From Maylandia zebra (Eukaryota; Chordata; Actinopteri; Cichliformes; Cichlidae): a stretch of 64,000 nucleotides of DNA. The notes below the pieces were generated by a model. That model had not been told where the DNA came from, searched no databases, and worked only from the letters and a program-made list of their open reading frames with translations. The stretch covers positions 22,666,560 through 22,730,559 of the forward strand of contig NC_135177.1 of NCBI RefSeq assembly GCF_041146795.1. The letters run 5' to 3'. The translations under genes were made by a program, and so were the position numbers. Shown here piece after piece: positions 48,301 through 56,449 of the stretch. How positions within the stretch are numbered: the stretch's first letter is position 1; each line of letters starts with the position of its first letter.

Positions 48301-49471
48301 GTCATACACATATCTAATCCATATTCAGCCGTATTATTATTAATGCATATGTGTGTTTCCCAGCCGACGTCTCAGGGAGGAGGTTAAATCAAGATGAGCA
48401 GACTTGTGACTTTGTTATGAATGTGTCTGCTCTCAGACTGTCAAGGATAAAAGGACAGTTTGATTGACTGAATTCATTTTGTTTTGATTTATCCAATTTA
48501 ATTAAGACACAAAAGGCTGGCGATAATGTAACACAGGACATATCATGTGTACATGATTCAATATCAAGGGGAGATGTAATGCGTGTACAGGCTCAGATCA
48601 ACAGTGTCATTGTCTGGTGAACTTATTCCACTCGTATGTTACAGTTAATAGTTTTCACCTTCAGCAGAAGACGTTTCAGCTCGAACAGAGTGACTCTATT
48701 GGACGCTCCTATGTTGCCACTCGTTGTTGTGGTCCAATCATATTTTGTTGCTCCCTGTCTCTCCCAATAGCGGCGTACCCTGCTGCGTACGGATTGGTCG
48801 GGCAGCCGTTCCCCCAGCAGCCAACACTTGTTGCCCAGCAACACCAGCAGCCCCAGCAACAGCAGCAGAGAGAAGGTGATGTGGTTTCCTTTCTGGCCGG
48901 GACCACGCCCCTCTCTCCAGTGATCTTATTTAAAGTTTTTTTTATTGCAAAGTTTTTACAGCCTGAGATCATTTATCAAACTCTGTCTACTGTGTGGATG
49001 CGTGCGTGTGTGTGTGGGTGTGTGTTAGGTCCAGAGGGGTGTAACATCTTCATCTACCACCTGCCTCAGGAGTTCAGTGACTCTGAGATGCTGCAGATGT
49101 TCCTGCCTTTTGGCAATGTCATCTCAGCCAAGGTGTTTGTGGACCGTGCCACCAACCAGAGCAAATGCTTCGGTGAGAAATGCAGACGGGGGAGAAAGGG
49201 GGAGGGAATGGGGGAGGACCGGTTTATCAGAGCGAAGAAAGGACAAGTGGAAAAAGTCATTGGCTGATGAAATACTGTGTTAATTAATGCGTGTAAACCC
49301 GCCTGACAAAATGACTAAAGTTAGCATTTTGCCTGTCTTTCAGGATTTGTGAGTTTTGACAACCCAGCCAGCGCTCAGGCCGCCATCCAGGCCATGAATG
49401 GCTTCCAGATTGGCATGAAGAGACTGAAAGTGCAGCTCAAAAGGCCGAAAGATGCCAACCGCCCATACTAA
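22276..49471 (+). CDS. celf3: CUGBP Elav-like family member 3 (12 coding exons, 458 aa)
   Basis: An RNA-binding regulator of alternative splicing, and likely of mRNA stability, mostly neural in vertebrates; CELF proteins bind UG/UGU-rich RNA. Coding exons: 22276-22420, 24397-24479, 44938-44986, 45530-45658, 45746-45825, 46152-46307, 46754-46898, 47554-47700, 47984-48049, 48771-48875, 49029-49172 and 49344-49471. Phases agree throughout and give 458 residues (human CELF3 is about 465). RRM1 (about 7-88) has LFVGQI and KGCAFLTY; RRM2 (about 95-175) has LFVGML and KGCAFVKF; RRM3 (about 373-451) has IFIYHL and KCFGFVSF. The divergent linker carries [17 protein letters not shown], which marks CELF3 rather than CELF5 or CELF6, and a short glutamine-rich tract. 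The protein ends [10 protein letters not shown] as in all CELF3-6. The AUG at 22276 is the first in the 5' leader. Teleosts may have two celf3 copies; which one this is cannot be told. Confidence 0.95.
24397..24479 (+). CDS. celf3: celf3 exon: RRM1 core
   Basis: Acceptor TGACAG before 24397 after a long pyrimidine tract, donor GTAAGT at 24480. It encodes [20 protein letters not shown], the RNP1 strand and second helix of RRM1. The 83-base size is characteristic of this CELF exon. Ends in phase 0. Confidence 0.96.
24619..24675 (+). repeat. (AC)28 microsatellite
   Basis: A pure AC array about 140 bases downstream of the donor of the celf3 RRM1 exon. On the sense RNA it is complementary to the GU arrays further down the same intron. 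Confidence 0.95.
26220..26820. repeat. Possible interspersed repeat fragment
   Basis: An A-rich stretch beginning GAGGACCAAAGTGCAG and ending AGAGCCATGACA looks like a widespread teleost repeat that carries GGACCCAAATGCAG-like sequence near one end and ACAAA/GACA-rich text through its body. A related fragment appears at 47758-47900. The family is not identified and the boundaries are approximate. Confidence 0.35.
27330..27480. repeat. Diverged interspersed repeat, copy 1
   Basis: It contains TAAACCTAACCAGG then, about 80 bases on, AATCTGTCACATGCAAGATT. The same order with similar wording recurs at 61136-61300, so the two are probably diverged copies of one repeat. No family name can be given. 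Confidence 0.4.
28245..28271 (+). repeat. Poly(C) run
   Basis: Twenty-seven consecutive C after a 400-base pyrimidine-rich stretch in the large celf3 intron. The length is unreliable in most sequencing chemistries. Confidence 0.9.
30230..30315 (+). repeat. (CA)n microsatellite, interrupted
   Basis: About 85 bases of CA repeat with CC and TA interruptions in the celf3 intron. A second compound CT/CA array lies at 30468-30508. Confidence 0.93.
30468..30508 (+). repeat. Compound (CT)n(CA)n microsatellite
   Basis: CT repeats run directly into CA repeats in the large celf3 intron. Confidence 0.9.
32101..32180 (+). repeat. (GT)40 microsatellite
   Basis: Eighty bases of pure GT on the sense strand of celf3, followed by a shorter GT array at 32311-32342. 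As RNA it is a UG repeat, the preferred class of target for CELF-family proteins. Confidence 0.95.
32311..32342 (+). repeat. (GT)16 microsatellite
   Basis: A short GT array 130 bases after the (GT)40 array, also on the sense strand of celf3. Confidence 0.9.
33333..33380 (-). repeat. Retroelement 3' tail fragment
   Basis: Read on the minus strand this is GGATGAGTGGAAGAAAACAG followed by GATG repeats, the familiar ending (ggataagcggaaga...atggatgg) of a common teleost retroelement. Only the tail is present. Confidence 0.5.
34552..34600 (+). repeat. Teleost interspersed repeat 3' end
   Basis: TTGTGATTTAGTGCTATATA followed by AATAAAACTGAATTG is the 3' end of a very common teleost repeat. A longer copy on the opposite strand is at 63116-63325. 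Confidence 0.6.
35222..35474 (-). mobile_element. LINE ORF2 C-terminal fragment
   Basis: The minus-strand frame 35286-35474 encodes a segment with [20 protein letters not shown] followed by WNSLP. This VP..kT..Gq..f...g..lWNsLP pattern is typical of the region after the reverse transcriptase domain in LINEs of the L2/CR1/Rex group. The frame is open over about 62 codons and the rest of the element is missing, so this is a 5'-truncated, dead copy; its 3' UTR would extend toward 35222. Confidence 0.65.
37166..37212. promoter_or_regulatory. Paired RFX-type X-box motifs in celf3 intron
   Basis: GTTACCAGGCAAC at 37166-37178 fits the palindromic X-box pattern GTNRCC-N-RGYAAC. A second motif, GTTGCTAGGTAAC at 37200-37212, differs from the pattern at one position and starts 34 bases later. 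Both are in a CG-richer island within an AT-rich intron. RFX factors act in neural and ciliated cells. Enhancer function is inferred. Confidence 0.5.
37959..37990 (+). repeat. Poly(G) run of 32
   Basis: Thirty-two consecutive G on the sense strand of the celf3 intron, with G-quadruplex potential in DNA and pre-mRNA. The exact length is doubtful. Confidence 0.9.
41684..41799 (+). repeat. (ATGG)n tetranucleotide array
   Basis: About 20 copies of ATGG at 41684-41762 and a further block at 41771-41799 after a short interruption (CAAGGTT). The interruption recurs just after the second block, so a larger unit has duplicated. Confidence 0.93.
41821..42175 (-). mobile_element. Non-LTR retroelement 3' fragment with AGATA tail
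   Basis: On the minus strand the element runs from about 42175 down and ends in AATTTCCCAGAGGAACC, then GGGATTAATAAAGTTC, then a TATCT-type simple tail (41821-41856). That ending (ggaaatt..., aataaagt, short tandem tail) is typical of teleost LINE 3' ends. A TA/CA simple repeat interrupts it at 41944-41988. Recurrent TATTGCACA-like words at 42068-42140 belong to the same family. No coding part remains. Confidence 0.6.
42295..42382 (+). repeat. (GT)44 microsatellite
   Basis: Eighty-eight bases of pure GT on the celf3 sense strand, about 2.6 kb upstream of the acceptor of the third coding exon. Confidence 0.95.
44938..44986 (+). CDS. celf3: celf3 exon: RRM1-RRM2 junction
   Basis: A 49-base exon, acceptor CCTCAG before 44938, donor GTGAGA at 44987. 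It encodes [16 protein letters not shown], the conserved end of RRM1. Ends with one base of a split Glu codon. Confidence 0.95.
45530..45658 (+). CDS. celf3: celf3 exon: RRM2 first half
   Basis: Acceptor CTCTCAG before 45530, donor GTAAAA at 45659. It encodes [20 protein letters not shown] and [14 protein letters not shown], with RNP2 of RRM2. Confidence 0.96.
45746..45825 (+). CDS. celf3: celf3 exon: RRM2 second half
   Basis: Acceptor TTACAG before 45746, donor GTAAGC at 45826. It encodes [20 protein letters not shown] with RNP1 of RRM2. Only 87 bases separate it from the previous exon. Ends in phase 0. Confidence 0.96.
45995..46075 (+). repeat. Degraded retroelement tail
   Basis: The segment with CCGGGATAAGCGTGAG and, further on, GATAGAGGAAATGAATGAAT resembles the common teleost ending (…ggataagcggttagaaaatgaatgaatga). 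Short and diverged, in a celf3 intron. Confidence 0.4.
46152..46307 (+). CDS. celf3: celf3 exon: end of RRM2 and start of linker, GC donor
   Basis: Acceptor CTCGCAG before 46152. It encodes [20 protein letters not shown] and [15 protein letters not shown]. The only position that keeps phase with the next exon is after 46307, where the intron starts GCAAGC, a GC-AG intron. The nearest GT (46324) would shift the frame. Confidence 0.93.
46754..46898 (+). CDS. celf3: celf3 exon: divergent linker
   Basis: Acceptor GTCCACAG before 46754, donor GTAGGC at 46899. It encodes [20 protein letters not shown] and [18 protein letters not shown], linker text specific to CELF3 among the family. A second AG at 46764-46765 (CAACAG) could serve as an alternative acceptor but would change the phase. 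Confidence 0.95.
47554..47700 (+). CDS. celf3: celf3 exon: divergent linker
   Basis: Acceptor TCTGTAG before 47554, donor GTATTT at 47701, a weak site. It encodes [20 protein letters not shown] and [14 protein letters not shown], then the conserved [10 protein letters not shown]. Confidence 0.95.
47758..47900. repeat. Possible interspersed repeat fragment
   Basis: Starts ATGAGGACCGGACCCAAATT and continues A-rich (AATAACAGAGACATAG...). It resembles the stretch at 26220-26820 in its opening words and composition, and lies in a celf3 intron. The family is not identified. Confidence 0.35.
47984..48049 (+). CDS. celf3: celf3 exon: linker
   Basis: A 66-base exon, acceptor CCCCAG before 47984, donor GTTGGT at 48050. 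It encodes [20 protein letters not shown]. The length is a multiple of three, so its skipping would keep the frame. Confidence 0.95.
48771..48875 (+). CDS. celf3: celf3 exon: linker with glutamine tract
   Basis: Acceptor CCCAATAG before 48771, donor GTGATG at 48876. It encodes [20 protein letters not shown] then [15 protein letters not shown]. The length is 105 bases, a multiple of three, so skipping would keep the frame. The Gln tract is short and interrupted by His and Pro, unlike the long repeat of human CELF3 (TNRC4). Confidence 0.94.
49029..49172 (+). CDS. celf3: celf3 exon: RRM3 first part
   Basis: Acceptor GTGTTAG before 49029, donor GTGAGA at 49173. It encodes [20 protein letters not shown] and [15 protein letters not shown]. 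The intron before it is only 153 bases and GT-rich near its 3' end (GTGTGTGTGGGTGTGTGTTAG). Confidence 0.96.
49344..49471 (+). CDS. celf3: celf3 terminal exon: RRM3 end and stop
   Basis: Acceptor CTTTCAG before 49344; the stop TAA is at 49469-49471. It encodes [20 protein letters not shown] and the invariant C-terminus [17 protein letters not shown]. Confidence 0.97.
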
Positions 49472-50310
49472 GTGACTACTGAGAGGATGAAGAACAAGTG
49501 AAGAGAGGTGAGGAGGTGGAGAGCAGGTGAAGAGTGGCACAATATGAGACAAGTGAGCCTTAGTATAGAGACAGAGTGCAATCAAGTCCCGCCCAAAGCA
49601 AACTAAGGCTAAAACAGTGAAACTCGTTAGTGTGGTGCAGGCATATTGTTACTGATATCCAGTGTCAGTTTTATTGGATGCTCCTCAGATGTTTACAGGA
49701 CTGTGAATCATATTCAGAAAATGCTGCATTTGTATATACAATTACTTTTACACAATATAATGTTTAAAAAACTAAAATTAATACTGAAATCATTTTTTTA
49801 AAGTGTATTTTTAACTGAAAAAAATAAACCCAGTTTGACAGCTTTATTAAACTAAATTAAAAAGAAAATTAAAATTAAAAGACATATTTAATATTTAAAA
49901 CCAAGGATAATATTAAAAAAAATAAAAAACTATAATAAATATGACGAGTCCAGTGGGCGTGGTTTTCAGAGTAAGACGCATTGCGCTCTGTCTCTGTGTT
50001 GGGGAGCAAGCGGATAAATTTGGGTTAGTGAGGAAAAAAAAGTGGACAAGGTAACTTAGACTTGACAGTGCACAGCTAACTGACGGGGAAAGCTTTAACC
50101 TGACATTTCAGTGAAATATGCTTTGGGTAACTTACAGAAAAACAGCTTAATCAACTCAAGAAGAGTAATTATACTAAAATATTGTTTCCCTTTTTTATTT
50201 TCTTTGACAATCTTATTTATTTTCTTTCCTGCTGTTTTGATCTTTTCCTGAAACACCCAAGAACCTTCCGTCCAATCATAATTCACGAGGACCCCATCGC
50301 TATGGCAATG

Positions 50311-50324
50311 GTTGCCTAGTGACC
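50311..50324. promoter_or_regulatory. X-box-like motif after celf3
   Basis: GTTGCCTAGTGACC, preceded by GCTATGGCAATG, resembles RFX sites but the second half-site is imperfect. It lies in the probable 3' UTR. Confidence 0.25.
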
Positions 50325-53300
50325 GATAAAGCCCCGACCCCCCCTTCCTCTCACATTGTTGTAAGTTGATTGGTTGGCCTGTGTTTGGGTTGCTGTGGCG
50401 ATTGATTGCCTGTGTTGGTTGCCCTTGGCAATTTTTGTTCTGTCACCTCGAGCAACCAGCCATGCGTTGACCTGCATGTCCTGTTGCTGTAGTGACCACA
50501 GACTGTGTTTGGTGCATTGTGACTTTATTTTGTATTGACCTGTGCACATACTGATCAATAACTATCAATAGCCCGGACTGTACTCAGAATCAACTGATTC
50601 GATTGGATACTTGATACTTTGAATCATTTTATAGTAATTTGATCAATTCTGTAGCAACGCTCGTTACTCTTTTCAGCCTCGTTTTTGATCAGTTTCTGTA
50701 GTGTTCTGTTTGGTGTGTTTATTATTTGAACAAATGGTTTGGGTAAAGTAGTGAGCGTGGGCATCTGTGTGTACGTATGTGTCTGTGTTACACTGTTAGC
50801 GTGTAATACAGGAGAGCGTAATCCTCGTTGTATTGGTGTCTGTACAGAAAGGTGTGCAGAGGCTTCCACGGTGGACTGCTGGAGAAAGCTAGAGCAGAAA
50901 TACAGTTTACTGCAAATTACATTTACTTGTTTTATTATATTATGCAACATACAGTGGCCGTACATGTTGGAACAGAGGCCATGATGTGGTTGAACAGAGC
51001 TCTAAATATGGCCACAGACTGGTCCAAAGTATGGGCTACACAGGCCAGAAGAGAGACAGACAAGGTTACTTTCATTTTACTGACAAAGGCACACTGTACT
51101 TTGGAGCGAGCATGCATTTTGTTGAGCTGTGCTCTGATAGGCTGAGTTTTTAATCCTGGATTGTGATTTATTACAGTGTTTGATGTGCCACTTTAGTTTT
51201 TTGCTCCTTCGTTTTTCTCTCCTGAGCCATTTTCACACATGAACTCCAGACAGAGTCGGGAGAAACAGGTCACCACATTTCCGAACATGCCCTTCATTAC
51301 ATAGGCCACTTAGGACTCGCTGGAACTAGTAGTAGTGATGGTGAATTCACTGGCCAATTACATTCTATAGTTATACCTACAGGATATGTTTATTTTATAT
51401 AATTAAGATGAGCACTTAGGTGCATTATGTAAGTCTTCCAGATTTTGCGATACAGGCTAACTTTCATCTGGAGTCCCTGGCAGTTTGAGGGCATTCATAG
51501 GCAGGAAAAAAAAGCAAAGATCCAAGGGCACCTAAGCACAGGTAAGAGTCATAATCATATGAACGATAAAACAAAGACATAAACAAAGAAAGACAACATA
51601 TTAAACACTTATAAAAACTCTCATACAGACACAAAGAGCATTAACACAATTACAAAAGCAGCGACCTGCAACACACTAAATCCGCTTACGTCACGTTTGA
51701 TTGACATGGACTTTGTACCGGAGAGCAGGCAATTTAAACACTGTTTCAATTTTTCACATTGCACCTATTCCGCGTCATTTCTAGAAAAGTTCAGCGCTGC
51801 GGTGCATGTGTGAAAACAGCTTTTTATATATATCCCTATCACTTCTTTTGTGCTCTTTTCTCCCTCTTCCCCTCACCACCTCCTTGCTCCTCTTCTTCTT
51901 TTCCCTCCTCTCTCTGTCAGGTTTTTTTCTTTCTGCTTCTCTCCCCTCCAGTCTCTTCTTTCTATCCCTCTAGCTCGTGTTTTGAGGTAAAGGGTATGTG
52001 GTTACCATGGTGGTATATAAAAAAAAAAAACTGTGAAAAAAAGTGCCTCTTGCTTATTGGAGAACAGCCTTCAACTATAGGAATTCTGGGAGAAAAATAA
52101 CAAGAGAGATTGTGACGTAAATGTAATCCTCCACAAACCCGTAACCTTTACCAGAGAGCAGAAAATGTGTAGCTGCTGTCAGGTCGGTGTTTGGAGGCAC
52201 TTTCAAATGGCAGCACACATTATAAATAAAGGATTCAGCTTCTATTTCTAGACAAGCTTTTACATAACAAATCCTTGTGGGTAATAAGAAGGCCATGTAA
52301 TACCTCGGTATAATACAAAAAGTTGTGGCCACTTCTTTATCCTGATTAAAATGATCACCCAGAATTTCTATACTGCAAATGCCAGAGAGTGATGCATGTT
52401 GGTAGTAGTGTTTGCTTGCTATGAATCGAGGCACATGTTCATAAGGACACAGAGACATAAGTGCATACTTCTAGATTCTGTAGACTTACTAACACACACA
52501 CACACACACATTTACATCCAAACACACACCTACAGTCCCACAGTAACACATTTGAGTGATTTTCACTGTATTGAGTTGCATGATCCAGGCACTGTGTGTG
52601 TATGTGTTTAAAGCACCATGAGTTACCGCTGCTGAAAGACAGAATGATGCTTTCTTGTTTGACGCACTCACCTTAGACTGAAGCTAAGCGAAGCTAGCAG
52701 CATCCTGAGGTGCAGTTTGCTGCAGGAAGTGTGGCAGTCAGGCCTACACAGGAGTCTTGTTTGACAAGCTGTGAAGATCAGAGAGAAACGCAGAGCCTCA
52801 GAGTATTTATAACTCTAACAGATCCTCCCTCCTTCTCTGTCCCTCTCTCCTTTTATCACTCCCTCTACCCTCCAACTCTCCTGCCTTCACAGGTGACCTT
52901 TCAGAGTCCAGCCGAGGAGGAATCCCAGGGTTCATTGTGCTTTCAGACTGTCTGCTGCCTGTGAGCGTACGCGGACTGCAGCCACACTCACGCAAACACA
53001 CAAACATACATCAACACCGAACCTCATAGGGTTCGTGGCTGATATGTACATAAAATGCACAAAAACACACACACACACTTGCTGACACTTACACAAATAC
53101 ACACGCGAGTCAGTAATCTCACCCATACGGCCGAGACCTTGGTTTGACCGTAGTCTGTGTGGAACAGGGTGTTTAGTACAGCTAAGACAACTCAGACCAA
53201 GTGAGAAGGGTGAAATCAACCTGCTGATATATCACTCCAATAGACTTTAACTTGTCTATACCATGTCTAATACATGACAAATATAGAGGGACCGATGTTT

Positions 53301-53477
53301 CATAATAAAAACCCAAGAAAATACAAAAAAAGACGACTAAATGAGTAGGTTAGAGAGACTTTGGAGAAGATCCTAATGACCTGTAAATAGTTTAGTTTAC
53401 AAAGAGCAGCATTTAAAAAACAAGAAAAATGCAAAAAGAATACTACTTTAGATAAACACTGAGCAGGACACAGCAAC

Positions 53478-53518
53478 ATTATTATTATTATTATTATTAT
53501 CATTATTATTATTATTAC
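53478..53518 (+). repeat. (ATT)n trinucleotide array
   Basis: About 13 ATT units with one ATC interruption, in the probable celf3 3' UTR or flank. Confidence 0.9.
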
Positions 53519-53911
53519 CACTAGTAACATCATCATCTTCATGAAAGGAAAATACATTCCAAATTGTAAAATGGGAAATCACTAACCTATTTTAAATTTC
53601 TACTTAGACTTTAGGTGAAACACGGGGGAGGGAGGGATTGCACTTTTATTCGGGAGGTTTTAATATTTGAGCTATTTTTTATTTATTTACTAATTTATCA
53701 ATTATTTTGTTTATTGGGAGAAAAGGGGGTTTGAGTGGGTTGCAATATTTTGATTTAGGATTTTCTAGAGGAAAAAAAACAACTTTTGAGGGTCTGTCTC
53801 TCTCACTTCTTGCAATCGAGTAATTATAATGTATGTATTAATTATTACAGCAATTATATTTATTTCTAATTTATTGAATCCTGTTTTTGATCCACTCTCT
53901 TTTTAAGTTTA

Positions 53912-53917
53912 AATAAA
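53912..53917 (+). terminator. Candidate distal poly(A) signal of celf3
   Basis: AATAAA with a GU-rich downstream region (GATGTGTAATCCATGTGAGT within 20-45 bases) makes a good cleavage context. There is no transcript support. Confidence 0.45.
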
Positions 53918-55200
53918 AAGTATCATACTAAAATGTCTGATGTGTAATCCATGTGAGTGTTTGCATGCATGTGGGAGGGGAAGAAAGGGAGCAGGACTGG
54001 TCCAATGAAAATCTGCATTTGGAAGGTTCAGCAAGGAAGAGAGCGCACATCCAACTTTTCACCAGGAGGGGGCATCGCTACAGTAATCAGAGAAGAAGGA
54101 GAGAATTGAAATACCAATTAAGCTGCACAGCTTGTGATCTCATTTCATTCTTTATGGGAGCAGGCTACTTTTCTAATAGTAGATGCATTTGTCTTTCTCA
54201 GGAATAAGTATACAAGAGTATTATTTCTAATGATTAATTTACCAATAGAGAAAACTATTTAATAATAATGTGATGTGTGCAGAGCACATTTTTAAGAAAA
54301 AATTATTAAGCTGACTAAATATGAGTCCACAGGTGTGGGATTTGTTAGACCACTGAGAGGATACATTAAGTAGAGGAAATTTTGAGCATCAGACTTTTAA
54401 TTTCCTGTGCTTGGATTTTAACTCCTTCTATCCTTCAGTCTATGGTGGACATATCTGGATTTAGATGAGGGGATATACACACACAACACACACAGCCGTC
54501 TACATAATCCCTATGCTTCGCTAATGTTTCCCACTGAGATCTACAGCTACAAAAGTGTTTCTCTGGCCAAAACAAGTAAATAATTTAATAGGAAGAGATC
54601 ATTCTGACATTTATTACAATATTGATTGAGGTTAGCAGCCAAAAAAGACCTCATCAATTTTATTATACTACATTTATTTTTTATGGTGCATGAGCCCATT
54701 CAAAGATAAGATGTCAAATTGGGAATATTCCAGGATGTGATATTTTCATTACCGCATGGGCTTTCTTAATATTTTATGTTATTCAAGTATAAAATATTCT
54801 ATTTATTGAAGGTCTTTTATCATAGATTGTGTTTGATTAAACTTTTAGCTGTTGCAAAAAATAGGTAAATACAATACATCTCATGTTATTTAACCTTATC
54901 TTTGTGACCAATTCAAATACTTGTATGATTCAAAGTTAAGTTAGGACCAAGACATACCCCCACCCCCCGCCCTCACTTTGTGGGCCAAATATAGTATTTA
55001 ATATAATTAAACTCAAGCACAGCCTTATTGATCTGATCTGAACTTTGGCTTCCTGGAACAAACTGTTTGACAGGCTGGCTGTGAGTCAGATATGAAGATC
55101 CTTTGACCCCTCAGCTGCTTCTCTTATAGTTCACGTGTCACTAGGAAAATAGTTATGTCTGTAGAAAATATACAAAATAAAATATCCTATTGTAATGATC

Positions 55201-55212
55201 CTGTTATTATTA

Positions 55213-55243
<31 letters not shown>

Positions 55244-55246
55244 TTT
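55201..55246 (+). repeat. (TTA)n(TTTA)n array
   Basis: TTATTATTA repeats run into TTTATTTA repeats, upstream of the promoter-like stretch at 55.5 kb. Confidence 0.9.
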
Positions 55247-55549
55247 AAAAAATATTTGATTAAACGCCCAGTAAAATGTAACAGAAAGGTCACGAGTGAG
55301 TGGGACATCACCAAAAGATTTCTACATTATAGTAAACATTCAGTCAACAGCAGATGCTACGTCCGCAAATAACGAGGTTAAAGGTCAGCCACGGCAAAGC
55401 TTCCAGCCGATCAGAAAAGTATTGTAAGTTACGAAATGTAAAAAAAAAAAAAAACTATAGCTTTTTAGATAAAAAACCAAAAACAAATATCAGACACTTT
55501 GGATTAACACGGCTGTTTCGGATACAAAGATTTGGGTGTAAAACTTATT

Positions 55550-56102
55550 CCGAGCGGAAACAAAACGCGGATGTGTGTGTGAGTGTGTATGAGCCAAATG
55601 CTCTCTCATGTGCTTGGACGTCATCTGCGTCCCTCCCTCTCCGTTATTCCCTCACTCCTCCCTCTCTGTCTGCGCCTCTCAGTCCGCTCTCCTGCCGGCC
55701 CGACCCCATCCTCTGTCCGGCCACAAAGACCCCCGTCGACTCCCAGGACACACGAGGGGGGATTAGCTGGGACACGACGAGGGAGGGGGGAAAAAAACTA
55801 CCTGAACACTGCTGGGAGAAAAGCCACCGATATCGCATTGCAGCATCTCACACATTCTCCCCCATCTGTAGCTCCCCTTTCCTTCCCTTTTTTCGCACAT
55901 TGTTCCCAATGGAAACATGTAAAAATCAGTAAGCTGCGCCCTTCTGAGCACAACCAGCGGGCTGGGCACACTCAACGGGACCGTTAGCTTTTTTTTTCCA
56001 GTGAGCTACGCGGGACCAGGAGAAAAAGACAAAAAACAACTGACAATTTTTGGTGGAAAGAAGATTTTTTCTTCTTCTTCACGGCGCGAGAAGGACACCA
56101 AA
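55550..56102 (+). promoter_or_regulatory. Promoter-like CG-rich stretch and putative untranslated first exon
   Basis: Within otherwise AT-rich DNA, 55550-56230 is CG-rich with many CpG dinucleotides and pyrimidine-rich initiator-like text (CTCCCTCTCCG). It ends in a strong donor, GTAAGT, at 56103. After the donor CpG remains dense and includes a CRE-like GACGTCATTA near 56204. This looks like the 5' UTR exon of another + strand gene. The 192-residue open frame at 55354-55932 spans upstream AT-rich and promoter sequence and is not convincing as protein. The gene cannot be named from this window. Confidence 0.5.
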
Positions 56103-56424
56103 GTAAGTACCGTTTCACTTTCATGTCGGTGGTAGACGTTGGTCGTTTTGTGCGCCTGAGTGTTTGCGGGAGACGCACGCTCCGCATCTTCGCTCACCTC
56201 AGACGTCATTACGCACTCATGCAGGAATCGGGCAATTAAAAATAACAGGCCGCTTTCGGTCTCTTAACAAAAGAAAGAGAATAAAAACGCGGCGTAAGCT
56301 GGGTTCATATGTGATGGTTGATTATTCCTGCCAGTGGCTGTGTAATATGATGACACGAGGGCAGTCTGGCGCTTGAACGGTGGATCGCTAAAGTTTGCTA
56401 ACTAGCCACATTATCACTGTAACT

Positions 56425-56449
56425 AACACACACACACACACACACACAA
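56425..56449 (+). repeat. (AC)12 microsatellite
   Basis: A pure AC array about 320 bases after the putative first-exon donor at 56103. Confidence 0.9.

Larger units (their letters stand above)
49472..53960 (+). other. Probable celf3 3' UTR and downstream sequence
   Basis: No coding sequence was recognised. Proximal AATAAA occurs at 49823-49828 in A-rich sequence without a clear GU element. A better candidate is AATAAA at 53912-53917, followed by GTCTGATGTGTAATCC and GAGTGTTTGC. If the distal site is used, the 3' UTR is about 4.4 kb, in line with long 3' UTRs of neural RNA-binding protein genes. CA repeats occur at 52492-52510 and 53065-53079. An ATT array is at 53478-53518. Confidence 0.45.

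Noticed and set aside
22276..49471. Identification of the second gene as celf5 or celf6
   Set aside because: The linker text [17 protein letters not shown] and [11 protein letters not shown] is CELF3-type, and the N-terminus begins MKEADAIK without the long extension of CELF6.
52075..52458. 127-residue minus-strand open frame after celf3
   Set aside because: No recognisable domain or splice context; composition typical of AT-rich non-coding DNA. I could not exclude a terminal exon of a neighbouring minus-strand gene, but nothing supports it.
55354..55932. 192-residue open frame near 55.5 kb
   Set aside because: It crosses from AT-rich flank into the CG-rich promoter stretch, has Lys runs and Pro/Ser-rich low-complexity text, no domain resemblance and no splice context. 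More likely a by-product of the CpG-rich sequence.
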